Shown here: piece after piece, positions 53,449-62,426 of the stretch
Layout of the letters: each line of letters begins with the position of its first letter
How positions within the stretch are numbered: position 1 is the stretch's first letter
Assembly (NCBI GenBank): GCA_965200615.1
Contig: OZ241377.1
Span: 2,852,001 to 2,916,000 of the forward strand
Length of the DNA: 64,000 nucleotides
From: Bin5 sp965200615
GTDB lineage: Bacteria; Chloroflexota; Anaerolineae; Caldilineales; Caldilineaceae
Direction: 5' to 3'
Translations under genes and position numbers: made by a program
The notes under the pieces: generated by a model
What the model saw: only the letters and a program-made list of their open reading frames with translations
Databases searched by the model: none
Told to the model about the DNA's origin: nothing

Positions 53449-54316
53449 GAAGCTGTTTGAAAAGGGTCAATTGGGTGCCAGGCGGCGTACCATGAGACGA
53501 ATCATAGCGATATGGATAAAGGCGACACTGCTTTCGGGCAGTCGTTCATAGTCTTTACAGAGGCGACGATTGAGGCCAAGCCAAGCGAAGGTGCGCTCCA
53601 CCACCCAACGACGGGGCAATACGGAGAAACCTTTTTGTTCTTGCGGGCGGAGGACAGGTTGAAGGCGGAAGCGAAAACGCTGCGCAACCCATCTCTGCAA
53701 AGAGCCGCGATAGGCGCCGTCAACCCAGATAAGACGCAGTTTCTGGCCGAAACCGCAGCCTCGTCTGAGCAGTTGCCGTGCCCCATCGCGGTCAGGCAGG
53801 TCGGCAGCAGTGACCAGGACGGCCAATGTGAGTCCCAGCGTATCGACAAGAAGATGCCGTTTCCGTCCCGTGATGCGTTTACCGCCATCGTAGCCTCGCA
53901 CACCTGCCGGTGTATGGCCAGTCTTGACTGTCTGACTATCGATACTGCCAGCCGTTGGATGCTTGTGTCGTCCGCTTCGATGACGAACCCGCACTCTGAG
54001 CGTGTCATGCAACCTGCGCCAGGCGCCATCGTCCCGCCACTGCCTGAAGTAGGTGTAAACACTCTGCCCTCTGCCACGGCGGAAAATCACTCGGCAGCAT
54101 CCGCCACTGGATGCCACCCACAGTCAGGTAGAGAATGGCATCAACCACCAGACGCATATCCAGGCTGCGTGGTCGCCCGCCCGGTTTGGCTGCGGGAATC
54201 AGATGCTGGATAATAAGCCACTGGCTGTCAGTCAAATCTGTTGGGTATCGTTTTGTTTTCACAGAGACTACGTATACCACAATTTGGCCGACAGCCTTTA
54301 CTTTTCAAACAGCCTC
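53449..54316 (-). mobile_element. IS5-family (IS427-like) insertion sequence, 868 bp
   Basis: Terminal inverted repeats GAAGCTGTTTGAAAAG (53449-53464) and its partner CTTTTCAAACAGCCTC (54301-54316) differ at one base in 16. The element encodes one transposase on the minus strand, which is broken. It sits between two GT-C-type genes and interrupts neither, and nothing suggests it carried passengers. Flanked by a TAA duplication, so the insertion itself is clear even though the transposase is decayed. Confidence 0.9.
53467..54280 (-). pseudogene. IS5-family transposase, disrupted
   Basis: The N-terminal half (54280 down to about 54075) begins MVYVVSVKTKRYPTDLTDSQW and has GGIQWRMLPSDFPPWQ. The C-terminal half (about 54070 down to 53467) begins SVYTYFRQWRDDGAWRRLH, with catalytic Asp in SIDSQTVKTG, second Asp in IWVDGAYRG and Glu in VVERTFAWL, all intact. 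The junction PPWQ-SVYTYF is split by 7 extra bases (GCAGAGG followed by GCAGAGT), which shifts the frame. A 7-base near-duplication looks like mutational damage rather than the slippery run of a programmed frameshift. Confidence 0.85.
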
Positions 54317-54319
54317 TAA
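54317..54319 (+). repeat. Target-site duplication TAA, right
   Basis: Partner of the TAA at 53446-53448, immediately outside the right inverted repeat. Confidence 0.6.
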
Positions 54320-54470
54320 GCTTTAGATATGCTTACAAAACAGAAGGGCGTCGAATACCTTGTGAGCACGCCAATACCGCAGACGGTTCTTCGATACGAC
54401 TACACTTGCGCCAATCTGGGTGAACATCTGGAATGCATGAGCAGCAGCGAATGTCCAAAATAATGTCCCT

Positions 54471-56645
54471 TCATTCTACCTGCAGGAGCGCCAGGATAGT
54501 CTCAGGCTTCCAGACACCGAGTTCAACCGTTGGTTTCTGTGATTCATAGTCGTAGACGATCAGGCGAAGCTCGTATTCGCCGGGCTTGAGGTCTGGGGGA
54601 ATCTCCATGTGGTAGAGCGTTTCGACCGGCTGGTCAGGGGCCCAATTGCTTGTGCGGGAATGGTTCGGGTTGAGAAGGACGATGTCCCTTTGGTAGACTC
54701 CACCACCTTCGGAATCGTGCAGACGGAGAGATACTGCAAACTCGGTATCCAGACCGGGAGCGGTCTGCCACTGCTTGGCGATCCAGAATGTGCGTTCCGG
54801 TCCCAGATTGATCTGTTGCTGCGTGGAAAGTTGCGTGTCCCCCTGGCCCAGGGCGATTCCCAGAAGAGATATACCCTCGTCATAGTTGACAGATGGCGGC
54901 CCCAGACTTTCATAGAAAGTCCACGACCGATCGAGAGCGATGTCGGAGAAGGTGTGAACCTGAAAGTAGGTGTGTTGTTTGCTTCCAAGATATGTACCGT
55001 ATTTCTCCAGGAGAGCAACAGTGTATTCTTCGCCACCACCTATCCATCCCAGCTCGTCGTTCCAGTCTACAACCTTCACACTGGAGACCTCTTCGTTGGA
55101 TTCGAGAATGGACTCGATTCTTTGAGGGAGATGCGTCATGGTCGAATGAATGACGTGTGCAGGCGCCTCGCCCTGGTAGAGGTAGTCGAAGCCGTAATGG
55201 CCATTCGAAAGGTGATAGGGAATCAGGTAGACCGACTCTGCGTCAGACGCTTGCTGGTTCAGAATCCGGGCTGCTTCTGCCATTTCCGCGTCGGCTGCAG
55301 CGTAGTATTGAGGTGTGCCCACCCACTCGTAAAAATAGGTGCGATAGGCAAACATGCCTTGAAACAGAATGAAACCGGTGACAAGAAGCCCCACGGCAGC
55401 GGCGGCGGTCTCGTTGTTGAAGGAGATACGCCCCTTCAAGAGGCGAGCTGTTTCCCATATGCCAACGCCCACCAGGAGGTAGGCGGCCGGAGCGGCTCCG
55501 ATTATACGCAAAGAGTTTGGCCCATTGCCTCTGTTATAGGCCAACATTGCCGGCAGCAGCATTACAACCAGCCAGATCAGAAGCAGTCGAAAGGCGGGTC
55601 GTCTTCGCCAGCCCCACAAGGACATACCCACACCGGCCCAAAAGAAAAGAGCCTCCCATGGACTAAGCAGAGGCCTTCCCGCGAAATTGTATTCCTCATT
55701 CCGGTCTCCCACCGCGCCGAAAATCAGGAGATAATCCACCACGTTGTTCAGGAACGCCCCCAACTGCGTACGGTGACTATCAAGTGAGAGCGAGACTTCC
55801 CTGCCGCGAAAAAAGAAATCTTCGGGATTGAGAATGAAATAGGCTAGAATCGGCGCTGCTACCAGGCCGGCTGCGGCGGCGAAAACGCCAGCCTTTGGCC
55901 ACTCGGTCATTACTTTTGCCCTGGCGGCAGGTCCGAAGGGAATCAGGAAACTGAGCCCAAAGAAGAGAAACAGGAAAGGCGCCATACGGGCCGGAATATA
56001 GGTGTGCAGCAGCAGGCCCGCGCTTGCTCCTGCCAGCGCCAACCCCCACCACGATGCTTTGCGCCTGTCAGTGCGGCCCCACGATCTCCAGAGCAAGGCC
56101 AAGCTAAGCGTAAGAATCAGCGGCAGAAAATTTGCTCTGAACCCTCCGCGTGCAAGAAACGTCTGGCCGATGGAAGCCGCCATCAAACCTGCCCCAATCC
56201 CAGCCACCGCAAGGCCCCGCCAGGGCCTGGGATTCCCGCTCTGTTCGTCTTCCCCAAACAGGAGCAGACCCAACCAGAAAACGGCCAGAACGGCCCCGGC
56301 GCTGGCCAAAGCCGGCGGCAGATGAAAGGCCAGTAGCGATGGACCCAGAAGGAGCGTAGCGAGCGCGATCGCGTAGATTGCCAGTGCCTCGCGGCCACTT
56401 GCCTTTTCGGCAAAGAAGACATTGTGATCTCCCTGCAACACTTGCAGGGCGTCCACGCCGTTTGCCCCTTCATCATTGATGATGCCAGGTGGGAAATCGG
56501 AGAGGCGATAGAGGCGCATCATCACGACAACAGCGGTCAAGGCGATTACAATCCCCACGGCGACCAAGGTAACCAAGACCCGATCTTTTTCTTGAGACCG
56601 AGTCAGGTTTGGTGAAGATTGATTCACAGGAACCTTATCGTGCAT
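54471..56645 (-). CDS. GT-C-fold glycosyltransferase-like membrane protein, paralogue C
   Basis: 724 aa from the ATG at 56645 (AGGAGAAA directly upstream); 35 further open codons to 56750 are rejected. Same architecture as paralogues A and B: N-terminal helix, PPGIINDEGANGVDALQVL loop with an intact DE pair, roughly 12 helices, NSLRIIGAAPAAYLLVGVGIWE, and the C-terminal beta-sandwich (WQTAPGLDTEFAVSLRLHD, PGEYELRLIVYD, PTVELGVWKPE). First of the four in direction of transcription; an insertion sequence separates it from the PTPS-related gene downstream. Likely role in cell-envelope glycan assembly (inference). Confidence 0.83.
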   Translation of the reverse strand: MHDKVPVNQSSPNLTRSQEKDRVLVTLVAVGIVIALTAVVVMMRLYRLSDFPPGIINDEGANGVDALQVLQGDHNVFFAEKASGREALAIYAIALATLLLGPSLLAFHLPPALASAGAVLAVFWLGLLLFGEDEQSGNPRPWRGLAVAGIGAGLMAASIGQTFLARGGFRANFLPLILTLSLALLWRSWGRTDRRKASWWGLALAGASAGLLLHTYIPARMAPFLFLFFGLSFLIPFGPAARAKVMTEWPKAGVFAAAAGLVAAPILAYFILNPEDFFFRGREVSLSLDSHRTQLGAFLNNVVDYLLIFGAVGDRNEEYNFAGRPLLSPWEALFFWAGVGMSLWGWRRRPAFRLLLIWLVVMLLPAMLAYNRGNGPNSLRIIGAAPAAYLLVGVGIWETARLLKGRISFNNETAAAAVGLLVTGFILFQGMFAYRTYFYEWVGTPQYYAAADAEMAEAARILNQQASDAESVYLIPYHLSNGHYGFDYLYQGEAPAHVIHSTMTHLPQRIESILESNEEVSSVKVVDWNDELGWIGGGEEYTVALLEKYGTYLGSKQHTYFQVHTFSDIALDRSWTFYESLGPPSVNYDEGISLLGIALGQGDTQLSTQQQINLGPERTFWIAKQWQTAPGLDTEFAVSLRLHDSEGGGVYQRDIVLLNPNHSRTSNWAPDQPVETLYHMEIPPDLKPGEYELRLIVYDYESQKPTVELGVWKPETILALLQVE

Positions 56646-56911
56646 TTTCTCCTCTTGATGGTACCGCTCACTATCTCCCGTCCATTGAGGGAACGCAGTT
56701 TCCGGCCGGACTGACCTGAGTGTTGGGACATCCTTCCGAAGAGTCGGCATCGTTCAAAGTTTATCCAGGGGGGTATGAATTCATCGACGAGACGAGACCA
56801 GAAATGAAGGGCCTGTGACGCCAGGCAACCGTTTGGCTCAACGGTGCCTCACGAAAGGGTCTCGCAAGTCGCCAAGCGGTGGACCGGGGCGTTCCGGGGA
56901 CCTGCCAGCCG

Positions 56912-58018
56912 CTACGGCAGACTCTTGTCGTGATTGCTAAGGGGTTCGGCCCCGTCTGCAGTGACCAGGAAGGCGTCTTCCAGGCGGATGCCGGTTACGC
57001 CCGGGATATAGATGCCGGGCTCCAGCATGATCACGTTCCCTTCCTGGAATTGCTCCTGGTTGTAGGGGACGATTCGGGGCGCCTCATGGCCGGTCAGCCC
57101 GATTCCGTGGCCGGTGTGGTGGGAGTAGACCTCATAGCCGCCAGCGGCCATGCGGCTGCGCACTTTGCGGTCCACGTCCTGGGCAACGACGCCGGGCCGA
57201 ATGAGGGAGACGGCATAGGCGAGGGCTTCTTCAACGAACTTGTGCATTTCGACTTGCTGGGCCGTCGGCTGATCGGCATAGTAGGTAGCGCAGCTATCGG
57301 TCCAGTAGCCGTCAACAACGACGCTGAGGTCGAGAATGAAGGAATCGTCGGCTATGATTTCATAGTCCAGAGGGGCGGCGCTCATGTTCGCCGGTCGATG
57401 GCCGACGATGCAGTCATTCCCCATCTGACACCATCTGCCCGCCTCCCGCTCTACGGCTGTCTGCACTTCGGTCCAGACGTCGATTTCACGCTGGCCCAGG
57501 CGGACGGCCTTGCGACCGGCGTCGTGGCCCACCGTAACCAGACGAAAGCCCTCGCGGATGCGCGCCAGTTCCTCTTGGGTTTTAACCGCACGCAGCGGCA
57601 AGAGCCTGCCCTCCAGCGAGAACGGCTCGCAACCTGGCAGCGCCTCTTGGAGCGTCTGCCACAGTGCCAGCGGCAGGCTTTTTTCTTCGACGCCAATCGG
57701 GCCGGATGTTCCGGCAACTGTTGAAACCTGCTCCCTCAGCGCATCTGCCAGCCGGCCAGGGGCGTCAATTGGTTGCTGGATCGTGTAGTTGACAAAGGGG
57801 ACGAACGCGCAACCGAGTTCGGCGCCGAAGGTGGCGGCGCCGTCGGACCCTTCGTCTGCCAGGAGCGTGAATTCGCCGCGCTCGAAAAGGACCAGAGCGG
57901 GTGGGGAAAGATTCAGGCCGGTCAGCCAGCGAACACTGTCGGTATCGGAGAAGAGCGCGAGTTCGACACCTGCTTCGTCGAGCAACTGCGTCGTACGCTG
58001 TCTTTGTTCTCTGTGCAT
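56912..58018 (-). CDS. M24 family metallopeptidase (Xaa-Pro aminopeptidase-like)
   Basis: 368 aa. Creatinase-like N-terminal domain (about 1-140), then the pita-bread domain. Metal ligands in order: FILDLSVVVDGYWTDSCATY (two Asp), HHTGHGIGLTGHE (His), LEPGIYIPG (Glu), IRLEDAFLV (Glu). It cleaves N-terminal Xaa-Pro bonds in peptides or, in some members, hydrolyses creatine-like substrates. Last gene downstream of the E1-E1-E2-aldolase cluster on the minus strand, 87 bp after the aldolase. Function in that cluster is unclear, and it may simply be a passenger. Confidence 0.9.
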   Translation of the reverse strand: MHREQRQRTTQLLDEAGVELALFSDTDSVRWLTGLNLSPPALVLFERGEFTLLADEGSDGAATFGAELGCAFVPFVNYTIQQPIDAPGRLADALREQVSTVAGTSGPIGVEEKSLPLALWQTLQEALPGCEPFSLEGRLLPLRAVKTQEELARIREGFRLVTVGHDAGRKAVRLGQREIDVWTEVQTAVEREAGRWCQMGNDCIVGHRPANMSAAPLDYEIIADDSFILDLSVVVDGYWTDSCATYYADQPTAQQVEMHKFVEEALAYAVSLIRPGVVAQDVDRKVRSRMAAGGYEVYSHHTGHGIGLTGHEAPRIVPYNQEQFQEGNVIMLEPGIYIPGVTGIRLEDAFLVTADGAEPLSNHDKSLP

Positions 58019-58105
58019 TGTGGTGGTAAGTCCTTGTCCTCAGTTTCCAGGCTGGCGAAGGCGAAACAGTGCGCAGAAGTCAGGGCCTGGCGTCTTCAAT
58101 TCATT

Positions 58106-58987
58106 CTACCACGCCATCTCGCGCCCGGAATACTTCCGTCCGATGTTGGCCGCCTCCTCCGTTGCCGAACCGACCATCACGCCTTCATCGATTCGTTCCA
58201 CGACATCATGGGGACGCACTCCGTTGAGGAAGAATACGTTGGCCGCATCGCACGCCGACTTCACACGGGCACGGGCAGCGCTCATTTCTGCCGGGTAGGG
58301 CGGGTCGTGGGCGTCCGGATGACCCAGGCTCATGCCCATATCCCCCGGTCCCCACTCTGCGAAGGCAATACCGGGCACGGCAGCGCTGGCCTCGGCGTTC
58401 GCCAGGGCGCGGCGGTTTTCGATCTTGAGACCGAGCATGATCTCGCCTTCCGGATTCAGCGGCCAGACGTCCGCCCTGCGGACGTATTCCTGGGGCGTCA
58501 CGCCCCAGATCTCGGCCGCCATGGACTGCCCTCCCGCGCCCCTTCGCCCCTGGGTCAGCCCGTTCGGGCCGTCGGCGACACCGATGGAGTGGACGGGATA
58601 GCGGGAGGACTCGACGAACACGCGGACTGCGCCGGGCGTCTCTGCATGGCAGAGCAGTATTCCGTGAACACCGCGCGCCAGGACCTGTTTGACCATCCAG
58701 GCGTTGGCTCGCATCACGTTTTCGTCGGTGCCATCTGTTGGCAACGTGCAGATGACCGCGGGGGTCCTGTGCCCGCTGCGCGTTGTGCCCGCATTGGCCA
58801 GTCCCCGCATGAATTCACCCAGTCCGACAGGGTTGAAGGCGCCATGTTCGAACTCCACCATCAGATAGTCGGCCCAGGTGTCTCTGTGGGCCATGCCGTT
58901 CTCGTAGGTCAGTCCACCGCGGACGCCGGTGTAGTAGATAGGCTGTCCGGCCTCCAGCAGCTCGATCGCTCTGTTAATGCGCGGCAT
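58106..58987 (-). CDS. HpcH/HpaI aldolase family protein
   Basis: 293 aa TIM barrel of the HpcH/HpaI/citrate lyase beta type. MVEFEHGAFN in the N-terminal half, the metal-binding Glu in GLKIENRRALAN, and GIAFAEWGPGDMGMSLGHP, in which the second metal acid and glycine loop lie. VMVGSATEEAANIG closes the barrel. Members cleave 4-hydroxy-2-oxoacids to pyruvate and an aldehyde. Co-oriented with, and 51 bp downstream of, the second E2 gene. An aldolase beside a 2-oxoacid dehydrogenase would provide a C-C cleavage step before oxidation of the products (inference). GGGAG precedes the ATG. Confidence 0.87.
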   Translation of the reverse strand: MPRINRAIELLEAGQPIYYTGVRGGLTYENGMAHRDTWADYLMVEFEHGAFNPVGLGEFMRGLANAGTTRSGHRTPAVICTLPTDGTDENVMRANAWMVKQVLARGVHGILLCHAETPGAVRVFVESSRYPVHSIGVADGPNGLTQGRRGAGGQSMAAEIWGVTPQEYVRRADVWPLNPEGEIMLGLKIENRRALANAEASAAVPGIAFAEWGPGDMGMSLGHPDAHDPPYPAEMSAARARVKSACDAANVFFLNGVRPHDVVERIDEGVMVGSATEEAANIGRKYSGREMAW

Positions 58988-59038
58988 TCATCTCCCTCTC
59001 AATATGAATGGAAAACTGGTGTCATCTGCGACGCGAAT

Positions 59039-60337
59039 CTAAAGCGCCCGGAGTGGCTCTTCGATCATTCCGACCAGGGCGTCCAGAAACTGTGCGGCGC
59101 GGACGCCGTCGACGGCGCGGTGGTCGCAGGACAGGGTCAGGGTCATCATCGGGCGCACGGCGGGCTGTCCCTCCACGGCCACGACCCGATCGGCGATGCG
59201 GCCCACCGCCAGGATCGCGGCCTGGGGCGGGTTGACAATCGCATTGAATGCATCCACTCCGAACATGCCCAAATTGCTGATCGTAAATGTGCCGCCGGTG
59301 AAGTCGTTGGGCGTCAGTCCGCCACTATCTGCGCGTGCCACCAGGTCGGCCCGGCGGGCGGCGATCTCTTCAACGCGCAGGCGGTCTGCACTGTGAACCA
59401 CGGGTACGAGCAGCCCTTCTTCGACGGCGATGGCCAAGCCGACGTTAATCTCAGGATTGGTGACGATCTTGCCGTCATCCCAATAGGAGTTGAGACGGGG
59501 AAAGCGGGCCAGTGAGAGCGCGGCCAGCTTGGTGAGCAGGTCCGTGTATGTGATCTTGGCCCCGTCACCGGCGCCGGAGGCGAGAATTGTTCGCCAGTGG
59601 ATCAGCTGGTCCGCGCTTACTTCGCGCACCAGGTAGAAATGGGGCACGCTGGTCCAGCTGCCCGTCAGGCGTTCGGCCATTATCTGCCACATGCGGGAAA
59701 CGGGCTGCGTTTCGGGTTCGATTGCTGCTGGCGTATGCACGACGGTTGGCGGCGCTTCCGGCGCCGGCTGCGCTGACAGGGGGACGTCGGCAGCGAGCAC
59801 GGCCCCCTCCGGACCGCTACCGGCAAGCGACGCAAGGTCTACGCCTCGTTCGCGCGCAAGCCGCCGCGCCTTGGGCGAGGCCAGGACGCGAGAGCCGGAA
59901 ATGGTGGAGCGGATGTGGGCCTCCACGTCCTCCTTGGAGATACGGCCGCCTGTGCCCTGAACGTCTGCAAGATCGACGCCGTGTTCCGCGGCAATACGGG
60001 CGGCGACGGGGCTGGAAGGAAGAGAGGCTGCTCCTTCTTTTTCCGCCTCCGGCGTTTCTTTGGGTTCAGCCGCTACGGGCGCCGTGGGCAGTTCCTCTCC
60101 TTCAGCCGCGATCAGCCCGATCACCTGGCCCACGGGAATCTCATCGCCTTCCTGTGCGGTCACTGCGGTCAGGAGGCCTGAGGCAGGCGCTTCGACCTGT
60201 ACGTCCACTTTATCGGTGGCCACCTCCATCAGCGGCTCGCCGGCCGTAACCATCTCGCCTTCCTTTTTGAGCCAGCGCAACAGGACACCCTCGTCCTGGG
60301 CCATCCCCAGTGCCGGCATAATCACTTCTTTGGGCAT
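59039..60337 (-). CDS. Dihydrolipoamide acyltransferase E2 with two tandem E3-binding domains (cluster 2)
   Basis: 432 aa. Lipoyl domain (1-80) with lipoyl Lys in EVATDKVDVQVE. Two peripheral-subunit-binding domains: SSPVAARIAAEHGVDLADVQ (about 107-140) and ASPKARRLARERGVDLASL (about 150-180). Catalytic CAT domain from about 205 with the active-site segment SCDHRAVDGVRAAQFLDAL near the end. The duplication of binding domains is the same as in the E2 at 33647, although the two proteins are not close copies. Preceded by GGGGG at the ribosome-binding site. Third of E1-E1-E2 on the minus strand; E3 is absent. Confidence 0.92.
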   Translation of the reverse strand: MPKEVIMPALGMAQDEGVLLRWLKKEGEMVTAGEPLMEVATDKVDVQVEAPASGLLTAVTAQEGDEIPVGQVIGLIAAEGEELPTAPVAAEPKETPEAEKEGAASLPSSPVAARIAAEHGVDLADVQGTGGRISKEDVEAHIRSTISGSRVLASPKARRLARERGVDLASLAGSGPEGAVLAADVPLSAQPAPEAPPTVVHTPAAIEPETQPVSRMWQIMAERLTGSWTSVPHFYLVREVSADQLIHWRTILASGAGDGAKITYTDLLTKLAALSLARFPRLNSYWDDGKIVTNPEINVGLAIAVEEGLLVPVVHSADRLRVEEIAARRADLVARADSGGLTPNDFTGGTFTISNLGMFGVDAFNAIVNPPQAAILAVGRIADRVVAVEGQPAVRPMMTLTLSCDHRAVDGVRAAQFLDALVGMIEEPLRAL

Positions 60338-60390
60338 GCAATCCCCCTTTTGGGCGACCTCAGATCATTGGACCGGGATGATGGACTGTA

Positions 60391-61419
60391 TCAACCGCAC
60401 AGGGCCTTGGCAGTTTCGACAACGTAGTCAGAACTCGGTATGGTCAGGTCTTCCATCACGGGCGAGAACGGAACCGGCACGTTCATCGCGCCAATGCGCT
60501 TTACCGGAGCGTCGAGGTAGTAAAACGCGCCATCGGCGATGACTGATGCAATTTCACCCGTGACGCCGTATTGACGGTAGCCCTCATCCAACACGAGCGC
60601 CCGGCTAGTCTTTTGCGCGGACTGGACCAGCGTCTCGGTGTCAAGGGGGTTGGTTGTGCGGGGATCTATGAGCTCGGCGCTGATACCGATGGAATCCAGC
60701 TTCTCTGCTGCCTCCAGGGCGACGTAGACCATTGAGCTGGTTGCAACGATGGTGATGTCCTCGCCCGTACGCTTTACATCTGCCTGGCCGAGAGGGAGCG
60801 TGTATTCTTCCTCAGGTACAGGGCCCTTCTCCTGGTAAAGCATCTTATCTTCGAAAACGACGACGGGATTGTCGTCGCGAATGGCGCTCTTCATCAGCCC
60901 CTTGGCGTCGTATGGGGTGGCAGGCATGGCAACCTTCAGGCCGGGAATGTGGCTGAAGAGCGCGTGCAGGGACTGGCTGTGCTGGGCGGCGGAGCGGCGG
61001 CTGGCGCCCAAGGTGGTTCGCAGGACCATGGGTACTTTGAGCTTGCCGCCGGACATGTAGTGGGTCTTGGCGGCCTGATTGATCAACTGGTCCATGACAA
61101 GGGTGGTAAAGTCGCCGAACATGATGTCGACGATGGGCCGCATGCCGGTGATGGCTGCGCCCACGCCGATGCCGGCGATTCCCGCTTCCGAGATAGGTGA
61201 ATCGATCACCCGTTCGGGGCCAAACTCGTCCAGCAGGCCGACGAGGACCTTGAAGACGGAGCCGGCCGCGGCCACGTCTTCACCGATGAGAAAGATGCCC
61301 TCGTCGCGGGCCATTTCTTCGGCGATGGCTTCGCGAATGGCTTGCCCGAATGTGATTTCTCGCTCACCCGGCGCGTGGATGGCAGGGCTGCGACGGGTTC
61401 CGTTCTCAAGCGTAGACAT
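60391..61419 (-). CDS. 2-oxoacid dehydrogenase E1, beta subunit (cluster 2)
   Basis: 342 aa from the ATG at 61419. It overlaps the end of E1-alpha by 14 bases, with GAGGTGG just upstream, so translation is coupled; the frame is open much further upstream but inside E1-alpha. EITFGQAIREAIAEEMARD, GEDVAAAGSVFK, DSPISEAGIAGIG (activating Glu), GASRRSAAQHSQSLHALFSHIPG, FEDKMLYQEKG and DPRTTNPLD are typical. The charged N-terminal 16 residues before REITFG are unusual. Pairs with the E1-alpha at 61406. Confidence 0.92.
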   Translation of the reverse strand: MSTLENGTRRSPAIHAPGEREITFGQAIREAIAEEMARDEGIFLIGEDVAAAGSVFKVLVGLLDEFGPERVIDSPISEAGIAGIGVGAAITGMRPIVDIMFGDFTTLVMDQLINQAAKTHYMSGGKLKVPMVLRTTLGASRRSAAQHSQSLHALFSHIPGLKVAMPATPYDAKGLMKSAIRDDNPVVVFEDKMLYQEKGPVPEEEYTLPLGQADVKRTGEDITIVATSSMVYVALEAAEKLDSIGISAELIDPRTTNPLDTETLVQSAQKTSRALVLDEGYRQYGVTGEIASVIADGAFYYLDAPVKRIGAMNVPVPFSPVMEDLTIPSSDYVVETAKALCG

Positions 61420-62398
61420 GCCGGTCCACCTCGCTTTCACTGGGAAATGATGCCTCAAGGGCGAAGGCCACTGCTTCGTCAACTGCGGTTTTGACATCCC
61501 GCTGAATGCGTTGAAAGACCTCCGCTTCCACCTGCTGGCTTTTTGCCAGCCAGTCCTCCAGCAGTTTAAGCGGGTCCCTCTTTCTCCACTCCGCTTCCTC
61601 TTCGCGCGTACGGTAAGGGCGGTCGATATCGCCGACATGATGCCCGTGAAACCTGTAGGTGTTGCAGACGAGAAAGGCGGGCCCGCCGCCCTTACGCGCC
61701 CGGTCAATCAAGAGACGGGCGGTGGCGTGAACAGTTCGAATGTCCTGACCATCGATCGCCTGAGCGTGCACACCGAAACCGGTTGCTCGACCGACCATGG
61801 AGCCGGCTGCGGCTTTGGAGTTGTGCGTGTACTCGCCGTACTGGTTGTTCTCGCAGACGTATATGACGGGCAGCTTCCAGAGTTGAGCCATATTCATCGA
61901 TTCGTACAGGAGACCCTGGCCAAGGGCCCCGTCTCCGAAGAAGCAGACGGCCACCTGGTCGGTCCCGCGCAGTTTTATGGACATGCCTGCGCCGGTGGCG
62001 ATGCCTGCGCTGCCGCCGACGATGCCATTGGCGCCCAGGTTGCCGGTCTCCTGATCGGCGATGTGCATCGAGCCGCCTTTGCCGCGGCAGTAGCCGGCCT
62101 CCTTGCCCAACAGTTCGGCAAACATCTTGTCCAGCGCCGCGCCCTTAGCCAGACAGTGGCCGTGGCCGCGGTGGGTACTGGTGATGTAGTCGTCCTGCCG
62201 CAGTGCTTCGCAGATGCCGACGGCGATTGCTTCCTCGCCAATGTAGAGATGGGTGATGCCCGGCATGCGCGCGCTGGTGTAAAGCTCGTTGGCCGTCTCC
62301 TCGAAAGTGCGAATCTTGACCATCTGCTCATAGGCTTGGAGCCAATGTTCGGCGTCCAGGTCAGTTAGGCTCGGATTGGTATCGTTCGTTTCACTCAT
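61406..62398 (-). CDS. 2-oxoacid dehydrogenase E1, alpha subunit (cluster 2)
   Basis: 330 aa. STHRGHGHCLAKGAA, GGSMHIADQE, GNLGANGIVGG, and the ThDP/Mg-binding segment GDGALGQGLLYESMNMAQLW ending in ENN. NTYRFHGHHVGDIDRPYR resembles the regulatory loop of acetoin/pyruvate dehydrogenases. It decarboxylates a 2-oxoacid or cleaves an acetoin-like substrate and loads the lipoyl arm. The SDR lies 28 bases upstream, so SDR, E1-alpha, E1-beta and E2 look like one transcript, mirroring the order at 30752-35029. Confidence 0.92.
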   Translation of the reverse strand: MSETNDTNPSLTDLDAEHWLQAYEQMVKIRTFEETANELYTSARMPGITHLYIGEEAIAVGICEALRQDDYITSTHRGHGHCLAKGAALDKMFAELLGKEAGYCRGKGGSMHIADQETGNLGANGIVGGSAGIATGAGMSIKLRGTDQVAVCFFGDGALGQGLLYESMNMAQLWKLPVIYVCENNQYGEYTHNSKAAAGSMVGRATGFGVHAQAIDGQDIRTVHATARLLIDRARKGGGPAFLVCNTYRFHGHHVGDIDRPYRTREEEAEWRKRDPLKLLEDWLAKSQQVEAEVFQRIQRDVKTAVDEAVAFALEASFPSESEVDRHVYA

Positions 62399-62426
62399 AG
62401 CGTCACCCCATGATTAAACCGGATTC

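Noticed and set aside
54060..54090. Programmed frameshift in the IS5 transposase
   Set aside because: There is no slippery run at the junction; the shift is explained by a 7-base near-duplication of GCAGAG, which would be unusual as a programmed site.
57773..59515. 580-codon open frame on the plus strand
   Set aside because: Antisense to the M24 peptidase, aldolase and E2 genes, which have intact motifs; no recognisable domain in the plus frame.
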